Source: CAVUWL01 sp963700105
GTDB lineage: Bacteria > Actinomycetota > Thermoleophilia > Solirubrobacterales > 70-9
NCBI GenBank assembly: GCA_963700105.1
Contig: CAVOWL010000002.1
Location: 124,001 to 188,000, forward strand
DNA length: 64,000 nt
Direction: 5' to 3'
Part shown: piece after piece, positions 41,136 to 49,927 of the stretch
Numbering within the stretch: the first letter of the stretch is position 1
Layout: each line of letters opens with the position of its first letter
The notes under the pieces: generated by a model
Told to the model about the DNA's origin: nothing
Seen by the model: the letters and a program-made list of their open reading frames with translations, nothing else
The model's database searches: none
Made by a program: the position numbers and the translations under genes

Positions 41136-44100
41136 CTGCTGAGTGCGTCGGCCGGTTCGACCTCCGGCGGCAGCTCTCCCCCGCGGTCGGTGCCCGCGAT
41201 CAGCTCGTCGGGCGATCTTTCCTCAGGGATGAAGCCTGATTTCATGCCGAAATAGACCGCCTGTGGGTGGTGGGCGATAATTGCCACGGTCGATTGCTCC
41301 GGCAGCACCGCGTAGCCGTCGGAGAGGGTCATGCCGATCCTCTCGAGCTCAAGTAGGCGCCAAACCTTCTCGTGCTCTGATTGATCCGGGCAGGCGGGGT
41401 AGCCCCAGGAATAGCGGCGACCCTGAGCGGCGGCGATGCCGAGCTCGGCTCGCACCCGCGCGTGCAGCCACTCGGCCAGACCCTCTGCCGCCTGCACCCC
41501 GAGGCCGTGGACGTAGAGTTGCTCGGCGAACTCACCGCCGGCCTCAAGGCGTCCGATCAGCTCGCTCACCTGGGGGCCGACGGTCACCCCCTGCAGCACG
41601 ACCACATCGCGCTCTTCGGTTTGCAACGGCCGGTAGAAGTCTGCAAGGCAGATGCGATCGTGGCGGGGCTGGCGCGGGAAGCTCAGCCGCTCGAGCTCGC
41701 GATCGGGCTCCTCGGGATCAAAAATCACCAGCTCATTGCCATCGGCGTTGCAGGGGAAATAGCCGTAGCGAGCGCGCGGATGAAGGTAATCCTGCTCGCG
41801 CCACATCCGCTCGAGGCGTGGCGCAAAACCCTCCTCCTCGCCGCCTTGCACCAACTCGCGCCAGGCGTCGCCCTTCACCCCGCGGCCGCCCCAGTGCAGC
41901 TTGAACAAGACATGGCGGTCGAGATGGGGGAAGACCTGTTCGAGATCGATCTCGACATCGCGCGCCCCCCAAAACGGGGGCGCTGGAATCGCGACGTCGG
42001 TTCGGGCGGCCGAACGCACGCTGTCATCGCTGGTCGATGGTCCCGTATCGGGGAGCACGACCTTTTCGCGGAGCTGCTTTGCCTCGGAGCGAATCCGTTC
42101 AAGCAGTGCCGCGCGGGCGCTCTCATCGATCAGGGCATCCATCGTGTCCAGCCCCTGGAAGGCGTCTTTGCAGTAGAAGACCCCTGGCCCGTAGACCTCG
42201 TCGGTCTCCTTGCCCTTCGGGTAGAGGTTGCGGCGGCCAAAGTCGCGATTGATCGCGGCGCCGCCGATCAGCACCGGAAATTCAAGACCGCGCTGGTGGA
42301 GCTCCTGGATACAGAGCGGCATCTGCTTCGAGGTGGAGACGAGCAGGGCCGAGAGGCCGATCGCATCGGCGTCGTTTTCGATCGCGGCCTCGATGATCGC
42401 GTCGACCGGGACCTGCTTGCCGAGGTCGATCACCGTGTAGCCGTTGTTGGTGAGGATTGTGTTGACCAGCGACTTGCCGATGTCGTGGACGTCGCCGAAG
42501 ACCGTGGCGATCACGACCTTTCCCTTGGTGTGGCCATCGATTCGATCGAGGTAGTTCTCCAGCTGCGCGACCGCGCGCTTCATCACTTCGGCCGACTGCA
42601 GGACGAAGGGCAGGATCAGCTCGCCGGCGCCGAATTTATCCCCGACCTCCTTCATCGCCGGCAGCAGCACCTCATTCAGGGTCGCGACGGCGCCGATCTT
42701 TTCAACCGAGCGGTCGATCCAACTCTCTACCCCAGCCTTTTTGCGGCGCAGGATGTGCCAGTGCAGCGCCTCCTCGGGCTCCATCCCCTCGGTTGGATCG
42801 GCGGTATCTTCGCTGACCGCTTCCCCCGCGGACTCAAAGTGCGCTATGAAGCGCTCGAGGGCATCGTCGCGACGATCAAAGATAAGATCATCGGTCAGCT
42901 CGCGCTCGTGGTCGGGGATCTCGCCGTATGGGGTGATGTGGTTCGGGTTGACCATGGCCAGATCCAGGCCGGCCTCGACGCAGTGATGCAGGAAGACGGA
43001 GTTGAGCACCGCCCGCGGCCTTGGCGAGACGCCGAATGAGACGTTGGAAATACCCAGCGAGGTCTTCACCCCTGGGATCTCCGCCTTGATCCGGCGGATC
43101 CCCTCGATCGTCTCCAGGGCCGAGGGTCGCCACTCCCCCTCGCCCGTGGTAAGGGTGAAGGTGAGCGCGTCAAAGATCAGCGCCTCGGGGTCAAGGCCAT
43201 GCTCATCGCAGGCGATATCGCGGATCCGTTCGGCGATTTGCAGCTTGCGCTCGGCGGTCTTCGCCATCCCGATCTCATCGATCGTCAACGCGATCAATGC
43301 AGCGCCATGGGCCCGGGCGAGGGGGATCACAAGGTCAGCCTTGTCCCGGCCGGCCTCCAGGTTGATCGAGTTGACGATCGCTCGGCCCGGGATCTGCTCG
43401 AGGGCGGCGCGGATGACCTCGGGCTCGGTCGAGTCAATCTGGATTGGAGCTGGTTGGGTCAGCGACACGCGCTTGACGACTGCGGCCATCTGCTCGTCCT
43501 CGTCTTGGCGCTCGGTCAGCGCAACGCAGATATCGAGGAGGTGGGCGCCACCGCTGACCTGGTCCTCGGCGACTTGGACCAGGCCGTCGTAGTCATCGGC
43601 CAAGAGCAGCTCCTTGGCCCGCCGCGAGCCCTGCGAGTTGACCCGCTCGCCGACCAGGGTCGGGCGCGGCTCCTGCACCAGCGGAGTCGAGGTCATCATC
43701 GAAGAAACCTGGATCGCTCCCCTCGGCGGACGGGCGGCGGGCGCGAGGTCGCCAACCCGTTCCCGGATTGCCGCGATGTGCTCGGGCGTGGTACCGCAAC
43801 AGCCACCGACGATGCCGACGCCAAAGCGCTCGACGAATTCACCGAGCGTCGCCGCCAGCGGCTCGGGCTTCTCGGGGAAGATCGTCTCCCCTGCCGGGCC
43901 CTGCAGTGGGAGGCCGGCGTTGGGGATGCAGTGCACGGGGAGTGGACTGCGTTCGCCGAGGAAGCGGATCGCATCGCGCATATCCTCCGGACCGGTCGAG
44001 CAGTTGAGCCCGATCACGTCGACTTCCAGCGCGCTGAGGGTCGTCAGCACCGAGCCGATGTCGGTGCCGAGCAGCATCTTTCCTCCCTGGGGTAACAGCG

Positions 44101-44674
44101 AGACGCTGATCTGAAGCGGCAGGCGGCGGGCGGTTTCGGTGAAGGCCTCGCGGGCGCCGAATATTGCCGCCTTCACCTCGAGGATGTCCTGCGCGGTCTC
44201 GATGATGATCAGGTCGGCGCCGCCTTCGACCAGGCCGCGCGCCTGCTCGGCGAAGACAGCCACCAGCTCGGCGAAGGAAATCTTGCCCAGGGTGGGGTCG
44301 GTGGAGGCGGGCAAGAAACCGGTCGGCCCGATCGAGCCAGCTACAAAGCGGTGCTCGCCGGCAGCCTGGCGGGCGATCTGCGCCGCCTTCGTGTTGATCT
44401 CAAGCGTGTGCTCGCCGAGTCCCCACTCCTCGAGCTTTAGCCGTGATCCCTGGAAGCTGTCGGTCTCGATCACCTCGGCACCGGCCTCGAGCATCGAGCG
44501 ATGGACGCCCTCGATTACGTCGGGTCGATTGAGCACGAGCGCCTCGTGGCATTTGCCCCTCAGGCCACCGTAATCGGCCTCGGTCAGGTCAAATTGCTCC
44601 AGGGTTGCGCCCATGCCGCCGTCAAAGACGACGATCCGTTCACCGCTTGCGGCTAGGAAATCACGATCTGGCAT
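41132..44674 (-). CDS. metH: Cobalamin-dependent methionine synthase
   Basis: 1180 aa, full-length MetH that makes methionine from homocysteine and methyltetrahydrofolate. Order: homocysteine domain (1-310) with zinc Cys in GLNCSTGPEDM and GGCCGTTPEHI; pterin domain (about 335-620) with VGERVNSQGSRRAKELL; cobalamin modules with DVHDIGKSLVNTI (His ligand) near 720; and the SAM-binding activation domain with RYSWGYPACPDQSEHEK near the C-terminus. All four modules are present. The gene converges on the GT4-flippase gene (4 bp overlap). No cobalamin riboswitch was seen upstream. Confidence 0.96.
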   Translation of the reverse strand: MPDRDFLAASGERIVVFDGGMGATLEQFDLTEADYGGLRGKCHEALVLNRPDVIEGVHRSMLEAGAEVIETDSFQGSRLKLEEWGLGEHTLEINTKAAQIARQAAGEHRFVAGSIGPTGFLPASTDPTLGKISFAELVAVFAEQARGLVEGGADLIIIETAQDILEVKAAIFGAREAFTETARRLPLQISVSLLPQGGKMLLGTDIGSVLTTLSALEVDVIGLNCSTGPEDMRDAIRFLGERSPLPVHCIPNAGLPLQGPAGETIFPEKPEPLAATLGEFVERFGVGIVGGCCGTTPEHIAAIRERVGDLAPAARPPRGAIQVSSMMTSTPLVQEPRPTLVGERVNSQGSRRAKELLLADDYDGLVQVAEDQVSGGAHLLDICVALTERQDEDEQMAAVVKRVSLTQPAPIQIDSTEPEVIRAALEQIPGRAIVNSINLEAGRDKADLVIPLARAHGAALIALTIDEIGMAKTAERKLQIAERIRDIACDEHGLDPEALIFDALTFTLTTGEGEWRPSALETIEGIRRIKAEIPGVKTSLGISNVSFGVSPRPRAVLNSVFLHHCVEAGLDLAMVNPNHITPYGEIPDHERELTDDLIFDRRDDALERFIAHFESAGEAVSEDTADPTEGMEPEEALHWHILRRKKAGVESWIDRSVEKIGAVATLNEVLLPAMKEVGDKFGAGELILPFVLQSAEVMKRAVAQLENYLDRIDGHTKGKVVIATVFGDVHDIGKSLVNTILTNNGYTVIDLGKQVPVDAIIEAAIENDADAIGLSALLVSTSKQMPLCIQELHQRGLEFPVLIGGAAINRDFGRRNLYPKGKETDEVYGPGVFYCKDAFQGLDTMDALIDESARAALLERIRSEAKQLREKVVLPDTGPSTSDDSVRSAARTDVAIPAPPFWGARDVEIDLEQVFPHLDRHVLFKLHWGGRGVKGDAWRELVQGGEEEGFAPRLERMWREQDYLHPRARYGYFPCNADGNELVIFDPEEPDRELERLSFPRQPRHDRICLADFYRPLQTEERDVVVLQGVTVGPQVSELIGRLEAGGEFAEQLYVHGLGVQAAEGLAEWLHARVRAELGIAAAQGRRYSWGYPACPDQSEHEKVWRLLELERIGMTLSDGYAVLPEQSTVAIIAHHPQAVYFGMKSGFIPEERSPDELIAGTDRGGELPPEVEPADALSS

Positions 44675-44806
44675 TTGTTGAAACTGTCACCTCCATCGAC
44701 CCCGGCTGTAGCACCGCACCTCGATCCGGAGATCGAAGGCCGGCTGCTGCGGCTTCTGCGGACCGGGCCCCTCAGCCGCTCTTGATGGTTGTGAAAAGGT
44801 AGCGAA

Positions 44807-46372
44807 CTAGCCACGCATACCGAGCCGCCGCTTCAGATCGCGGGCGTTGAAGGCTTGCGTCATCCGTGCGATCAAACCGCGGCGCAGCTTCGTGTATGGG
44901 TACCAGGTGGGTTCGCGCTTGCCTCCGAAGCGGGTGATCACGAGCGACTCCGAGCGGCAATACTTCTTGATCCCGGGCTCGCCGTGACGGGAGCCAATTC
45001 CCGATTGCTTCCAACCGCCGAAGGGCACATCGGAGGAGAGATAGTTGACCAAAACGTCGTTGACGTTCACCGAGCCGCACTCGACCCGCCTTGCCAGTCG
45101 CTCGGCCCGTGACTTCTCGCCAAAGACCGAGGCAGCGAGGCCGTAGCGGCTGTCGTTTGCCAGCCGCAGTGCCTCCTCGGAGTCGCGGACCTTCATCACA
45201 CCGACGACCGGTCCAAAGGTCTCGTCGCGCATCACTTTCATCGAGTGGTCGACATCGACAAGCACGGTGGGCGCGAAGTAGTCACCCCGACCCTCCACTC
45301 GCTTTCCGCCAGTCAGAGCTCTGGCGCCGGATGCCAGCGCCTCACCGACGTGGCTCTCGACAATCGCGGTTTGATTGGGTGAGCTCATCGCCCCCACGTC
45401 CATAGCGGAGTCACGACCGTCTTTGCCCTGGCGCAGCCTGCTCACCTCCGCGGTCAACTTGGCGACGAACTCCTCATAAACCGGAGCCTCGACGTAGATC
45501 CTCTCCACCGATATGCAGATCTGTCCAGAATTCATCATCCCGCCCCAGGCTGCTGCGTTTGCGGCGCGGTCGACGTCGGCGTCGGAGAGCACGATCATCG
45601 GATCCTTGCCGCCCAGCTCGAGGCTGACCGGGGTAAGGGTCTCGGCGGCCCGCCCCATAACCTTGCGCCCGGTTCGCTCCGAGCCGGTGAACTGGATGAA
45701 GTCGACCTCATCGATCAGCGCGGCGCCGGTCTCGGCGCTGCCCTGCACGCACTCCAAAACGTCGGGGCCACCGATCTCGCGCTGCCAGGCCTCAACCACC
45801 TCGGCGAGGCCGAGCGGGGTGAACTCGGAGGGCTTGATGATTGCGGCAGCCCCCGCCTGCAGCGCCGGAATCGCGTCGCCGAGCGCCAGGATCAAGGGGA
45901 AATTCCAGGGGCTGATAATTCCCACCACCGGGTGGGGGCGGTACTGGACACGCAACCTCTTCGCGGCGAGCAGGGGGGAGTGCGGGCGGATGCTTTGCTC
46001 ACCGATGAATTGGGAGGCCTTGGCACCGTAGAAATTGATCAGGTCGGCGAGGTAGGCGGGCTCGTTGGCGGCATCGGCGCGCACCTTGCCGGTCTCGCGC
46101 TGCATCGTGTCAAGGACCCGATCGGTGTTGTCGAGGAGCCAATCGCGCAGTTGCCCCAACCAGTGGTGGCGACCCTCGATCCCCAGCGCCTCCCACTCGG
46201 GTTGATTGGCGCGGATTCGCGCCACCTTCTCAGCGACGGATTGGGGGGAGTCGACCGCGACGGTGGCGATCAGCTCGCCATCGGCGGGGTCATGAACCTC
46301 GAAATGATCTCCGCCGGTGCCGATCGCACCGTTGTCGGCCACCGTGCTCGTTGCTGCGCTGGTGCTCTCCAC
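44807..46372 (-). CDS. Aldehyde dehydrogenase, succinate-semialdehyde dehydrogenase-like
   Basis: NAD(P)-dependent aldehyde dehydrogenase, 521 aa from GTG 46372 (GGGAG upstream). Catalytic residues are the Glu in VSLELGGKDPMIVL and the Cys in NSGQICISVERIYV; the NAD-contact block PWNFPLILALGDAIPALQAG is present, and the C-terminal FGGWKQSGIGSRHGEPGI is typical. It most resembles succinate-semialdehyde and benzaldehyde-type dehydrogenases. A frame extending to 46504 encodes a basic low-complexity leader that I do not trust. The methionine synthase gene follows after 132 bp. Confidence 0.92.
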   Translation of the reverse strand: MESTSAATSTVADNGAIGTGGDHFEVHDPADGELIATVAVDSPQSVAEKVARIRANQPEWEALGIEGRHHWLGQLRDWLLDNTDRVLDTMQRETGKVRADAANEPAYLADLINFYGAKASQFIGEQSIRPHSPLLAAKRLRVQYRPHPVVGIISPWNFPLILALGDAIPALQAGAAAIIKPSEFTPLGLAEVVEAWQREIGGPDVLECVQGSAETGAALIDEVDFIQFTGSERTGRKVMGRAAETLTPVSLELGGKDPMIVLSDADVDRAANAAAWGGMMNSGQICISVERIYVEAPVYEEFVAKLTAEVSRLRQGKDGRDSAMDVGAMSSPNQTAIVESHVGEALASGARALTGGKRVEGRGDYFAPTVLVDVDHSMKVMRDETFGPVVGVMKVRDSEEALRLANDSRYGLAASVFGEKSRAERLARRVECGSVNVNDVLVNYLSSDVPFGGWKQSGIGSRHGEPGIKKYCRSESLVITRFGGKREPTWYPYTKLRRGLIARMTQAFNARDLKRRLGMRG

Positions 46373-46515
46373 AGACTGCTCCCTTCTTCGGCCGTTTGGC
46401 TGCTTAGCCAACTTTAGTCCTTGGCCGGGCGATGGCGCGAATGGTCGACCCTTGCGGCGCTGGGTTCGCGGGGCGCGACGCTTTAGGGGCTCGCGGCGCG
46501 GCATCTACGCAGAAA

Positions 46516-47196
46516 CTAGCGGCTGCGACGCTTTTGCTTGCCGATTTCGACAACTTCGCCGCTATCGGTGACCGTCGTGTTGGGTGGTGTGCTGGAGATT
46601 CGAACGGCAAAGGTGCCTCCGGGGACGACCCCGGTGGCGGTCTTGGTCTTGGCCGTTCCCAAACCCGCGCCGATCGAATACATCAGCGTGTAGGAGCCGG
46701 CTTTGACCGCGCTCAGCTTCCAAATTGCTTCGGCGTTTGCGCGGGGCCTCAACGGCCCGAAGTCAAAGGTCTTCAGATTTGCGGTTTGGGCCCCTCCCGC
46801 GCCTGCGGTTCCGCTCAGTTTGGGGTAGCCCATCGCCAGCACCCAGACCGGGCGGTCGGGCTGAGCGAGGCCGGTCTGGGCGCTGCGGACGCCGAAGGGA
46901 AGCGAGGAGTCCCGGCCTTCGTGGCCGCCAATTGAGACGGTGACGGTCAGCGCCGGGATCGTCTTTGGTCCGCTGTTGCGGACGTCGAGGCGCAATTGAG
47001 AGGTTTCGCCCAGCCTCTGGGCGGTCGGAAACTTGGCCGCGAGCACCGCGACCCTGTAGGTACCACCGGCCTGGTTGGCGTCGGAGGAGGAGCCGCCGCC
47101 GCAGGCGCTGAGCAGCGCCGCCACGGCCAGCACGGCAACCCCGATCGCGGTGGCTCGAAGGCAGGTGCGCCGGGAATTTGATCCGGTCCCCCGCAA
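46516..47196 (-). CDS. Lipoprotein of unknown function
   Basis: 226 aa with a lipoprotein signal: TAIGVAVLAVAALLSACGGG, lipobox LLSAC. The mature part is beta-rich (VAVLAAKFPTAQRLGETSQL, LRLDVRNSGPKTIPALTVTVS, similar to cell-surface or CARDB/Ig-like domains) and ends in a basic tail. Such conserved lipoproteins are common near Mla-type operons in this lineage. It diverges from the YrbE operon with 170 bp between starts. No specific function recognised. Confidence 0.7.
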   Translation of the reverse strand: MRGTGSNSRRTCLRATAIGVAVLAVAALLSACGGGSSSDANQAGGTYRVAVLAAKFPTAQRLGETSQLRLDVRNSGPKTIPALTVTVSIGGHEGRDSSLPFGVRSAQTGLAQPDRPVWVLAMGYPKLSGTAGAGGAQTANLKTFDFGPLRPRANAEAIWKLSAVKAGSYTLMYSIGAGLGTAKTKTATGVVPGGTFAVRISSTPPNTTVTDSGEVVEIGKQKRRSR

Positions 47197-47367
47197 AGCG
47201 GGCGCAACATACCACGGGCCCTGGCCGCTCTCGGTTGCCTTGCCGGCCGGCCGATCGGGGTTAGCCGGATCTCAACACTGATGTAACGGTTGGCGCCCGG
47301 TGATCACATAGACTGATTCCCGGAGCAGGGCAACGCGCGCGTGCGAGGCCGCTCATCGGAGGAGCAG

Positions 47368-48174
47368 ATGGTCAGATCCGCGGTAGACAGGGCATTTTTG
47401 CCCGCAAAGTCGCTGTTCGAGCAGGTGGGGGAGATGGTGATCCTCACGGCGCGAACGATCGGCTCCGCCGTACGCCCGCCCTATCCCTACGGCGAGGAGT
47501 TCATCGGTCAGTTTCTATTCGCCTTGCAGCTGTGCTGGTTTCCGCTGCTGATCTCCACGGTGGCGATCTGCTTCGGCGCACCGGGCCTGCAGGCGGCGAA
47601 CTTCCTCTCGCTGCTCGGTGCCCTCGACCGCCTCGGCGGCTTCTTCGTCTTGGCCGCGATTCGAGAAATTGGCCCCTTCGTCACCGCCGTCGTCGTCGCC
47701 GGGGTAGCCGGCACCGCGATAACCGCCGACCTCGGCGCCCGCAAGATCCGCGAGGAGCTCGACGCGCTGCAGGTGCTCGGCGTCGATCCGATCAAGAACC
47801 TCGTCGTGCCGCGGTTTTTGGCCTTGATGTTGATCACCGGCCTCCTCGACATCTTCGCGCTGGTCTTCGGACTGACCGGCGGGATCCTCACCGAGCTCCT
47901 CTACCACCAGCCGCTGGGCGGCTTTTTCGCGACCCTCTTCTCAAATGCCTCGGTCACTGACCTCTGGGGCTCGGTGCTCAAGTGCACGCTGTTCGGCGCG
48001 ATCATCGCCATCGTCTGCTCCTATAAAGGCATGACCGCCTCGGGCGGTGCGGCCGGAGTGGGACGCGCGGTAAACGAGGCGGTGGTGATCTCCTTCCTTG
48101 GGGTCTTCGCCTTCAACTACGCCTTCACCCAGACACTGCTCGCCACCAATCCCGAATTGCAGACGGTGCGATGA
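47368..48174 (+). CDS. MlaE/YrbE-type ABC permease, first copy
   Basis: MlaE-family permease of 268 aa; start ATG 47368 has GGAGGA four bases upstream, better than GTG 47341. It shows the family shape: an N-terminal amphipathic helix (FEQVGEMVILTARTIGSAVRPP), a core of four to five helices with ELDALQVLGVDPIKNLVVPRF, and the C-terminal YKGMTASGGAAGVGRAVNEAVVISF. These permeases form the membrane part of lipid importers such as Mce/Mla. It begins a five-gene operon. Confidence 0.9.
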   Translation: MVRSAVDRAFLPAKSLFEQVGEMVILTARTIGSAVRPPYPYGEEFIGQFLFALQLCWFPLLISTVAICFGAPGLQAANFLSLLGALDRLGGFFVLAAIREIGPFVTAVVVAGVAGTAITADLGARKIREELDALQVLGVDPIKNLVVPRFLALMLITGLLDIFALVFGLTGGILTELLYHQPLGGFFATLFSNASVTDLWGSVLKCTLFGAIIAIVCSYKGMTASGGAAGVGRAVNEAVVISFLGVFAFNYAFTQTLLATNPELQTVR

Positions 48175-48968
48175 GTCCCTGGCTAGCGGTCCCCCGCGGC
48201 TGGCTTGACTCCTTCGGTGAGATCGCCAGCTTTGGCGCGCGGGTCGCTGGCCTCGTCTACTCCGGCCGCGTGCTCCGCTTCTTCGGCGAGAGCCTGCGCC
48301 AGGCGGGAATCCTGATTCTCGGATCCGCGATTGTAATCTGGGGCCTGGTGTTCGTCCTCGGGTTGCAGTGCGGGATCGAGGGCGCCTACCTGCTGCGCGC
48401 TCAGGGGGCCCCAGCCTACGCCGGCGTCTTCTCAGCCTGGTGTGATCTGCGCGAGATTTTGCCCTATGCCTTCGGCTACATGCTGGCGGCCAAGGTCGGC
48501 ACGGGGATCGTCGCCGAGCTGGGGGCGATGCGGATCTCTGATGAGATCGATGCGCTTGAGGTGATGGGGGTGCCGCCGGTTACCTTCCTCTGCGCAACCC
48601 GACTGCTCGCCGCCTGGATCGCCTTTCCATTCATGTACCTGGTCGGGATCGGAGTCATGTACCTGGCCTCCTACATCGCCGTCGTCAAGCAGATCGGCGA
48701 TGTCTCGGCCGGCGGTTATGAACTGATCTTCTGGCAATTCCAAAACCCTCCCGATTTGATCTTCAGTCTGATCAAGGGAATGGTGATGGCAACCGTGATC
48801 GTGATGGTCGGCTGCTACTACGGCTACACGGCATCAGGCGGACCGGTCGGGGTGGGGACCGCGACGGCGAAGTCGATGGTTCTCAACATAATCTTAGTTC
48901 ACATCATCGGGATGTTGGGGACCCTGGTCTTCTGGGGGGCCAACCCGAGGGCGCCGATAGGAGGCTGA
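48171..48968 (+). CDS. MlaE/YrbE-type ABC permease, second copy
   Basis: Second permease, 265 aa, overlapping the first by ATGA. The family core is clear: MRISDEIDALEVMGVPPVTFL, YGYTASGGPVGVGTATAKSMVLNI and a final helix with HIIGMLGTLVFW. It pairs with the first copy as YrbE-A and YrbE-B do in actinobacterial Mce systems. The ATPase gene follows 2 bp later. Confidence 0.9.
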   Translation: MSPWLAVPRGWLDSFGEIASFGARVAGLVYSGRVLRFFGESLRQAGILILGSAIVIWGLVFVLGLQCGIEGAYLLRAQGAPAYAGVFSAWCDLREILPYAFGYMLAAKVGTGIVAELGAMRISDEIDALEVMGVPPVTFLCATRLLAAWIAFPFMYLVGIGVMYLASYIAVVKQIGDVSAGGYELIFWQFQNPPDLIFSLIKGMVMATVIVMVGCYYGYTASGGPVGVGTATAKSMVLNIILVHIIGMLGTLVFWGANPRAPIGG

Positions 48969-48970
48969 CG

Positions 48971-49927
48971 TTGTCGATTGAGGATGGACCGATCGAGGAG
49001 GCTGAGTATGGCCAGCCCGGGGGGCTTTCACCCGAGCCCCCGGCCGCGCCGAGCGGGCCCTACGTGAGCGAGGACGGCGCCCAGATGGGTCGGGACTTCA
49101 TCATTCCCGGCGTCGACCCCGGCGAGGCCAATCCCTACCGCTTCCACACTGGCCGCAAGCGCGACCACGGCGGCGAGGATGCGATCGAGATCATCGACTT
49201 GGTCAAGCAGTTTGGCCGGGCCCGCATCCTCAACGGCCTCAACCTCGGCCTCCCCGAGGACCAGATCTCGATGGTCCTGGGTCCGTCGGGGACCGGAAAG
49301 AGCGTTTTGATCAAGCACATCGTCGGGCTGCTTTATCCCGACTCCGGTGACGTACTTGTACACGGTGAATCGATCCCCAACATGACCGATGACGAGCTCT
49401 TTGAGGTGCGGAAAAAGTTCGGGCTGCTATTCCAGGACGGGGCGCTCTTCGGCTCGATGAATATCTACGACAACACCGCCTTTCCGCTGCGCCAGCACAC
49501 CGACAAAGGCGAGGAGGAGATCGGTGAGATCGTCAATCGAAGGCTCAAAGAGGTGGGCCTGATGGAGGCGATCTACAAGATGCCGAATGAGCTCTCGGGC
49601 GGAATGCGAAAGCGGGCGGGGTTTGCCAGGGCGCTAGTTTTGGAACCAGCGATCGTGATGTTTGATGAGCCTGACTCTGGCCTTGATCCCGTGCGTACCG
49701 CGTTGCTTTGCGAGCTGATCCGCGAGGTTCACGCCGAGAACGGCGGCTGTTATCTGACGATTAGTCACGACCTCAATACGGCGCGGCGGATCGCTGATTT
49801 CCTCGCCGTTCTTTGGAGCGGCAAGATCGTTGAGTCGGGTCCAAAAGAAGAGCTCTTTGACTCCGAAAACGAGTTCGTCGCGCAGTTCCTCAAAGCGGAC
49901 GTCAGCGGTCCGCTTTCGATGGATTGA
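48971..49927 (+). CDS. MlaF/Mkl-type ABC ATPase
   Basis: ABC ATPase of 318 aa with TTG start and a strong AGGAGG six bases upstream. Walker A GPSGTGKSVLIKHI, signature LSGGMRKRAGFARAL, Walker B VMFDEPDSGLDPV and SHDLNTARRIADF (H loop) are present. Its N-terminal extension of about 65 residues (low complexity, GPYVSEDGAQMGRDFIIPG) before the first strand is longer than in most MlaF proteins. It powers the two permeases upstream. It overlaps the next gene's start by TTGA. Confidence 0.9.
   Translation: MSIEDGPIEEAEYGQPGGLSPEPPAAPSGPYVSEDGAQMGRDFIIPGVDPGEANPYRFHTGRKRDHGGEDAIEIIDLVKQFGRARILNGLNLGLPEDQISMVLGPSGTGKSVLIKHIVGLLYPDSGDVLVHGESIPNMTDDELFEVRKKFGLLFQDGALFGSMNIYDNTAFPLRQHTDKGEEEIGEIVNRRLKEVGLMEAIYKMPNELSGGMRKRAGFARALVLEPAIVMFDEPDSGLDPVRTALLCELIREVHAENGGCYLTISHDLNTARRIADFLAVLWSGKIVESGPKEELFDSENEFVAQFLKADVSGPLSMD

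Noticed and set aside
44675..44806. Cobalamin riboswitch before metH
   Set aside because: Only 132 bp separate metH from the upstream aldehyde dehydrogenase gene and no B12 box-like sequence was recognised.
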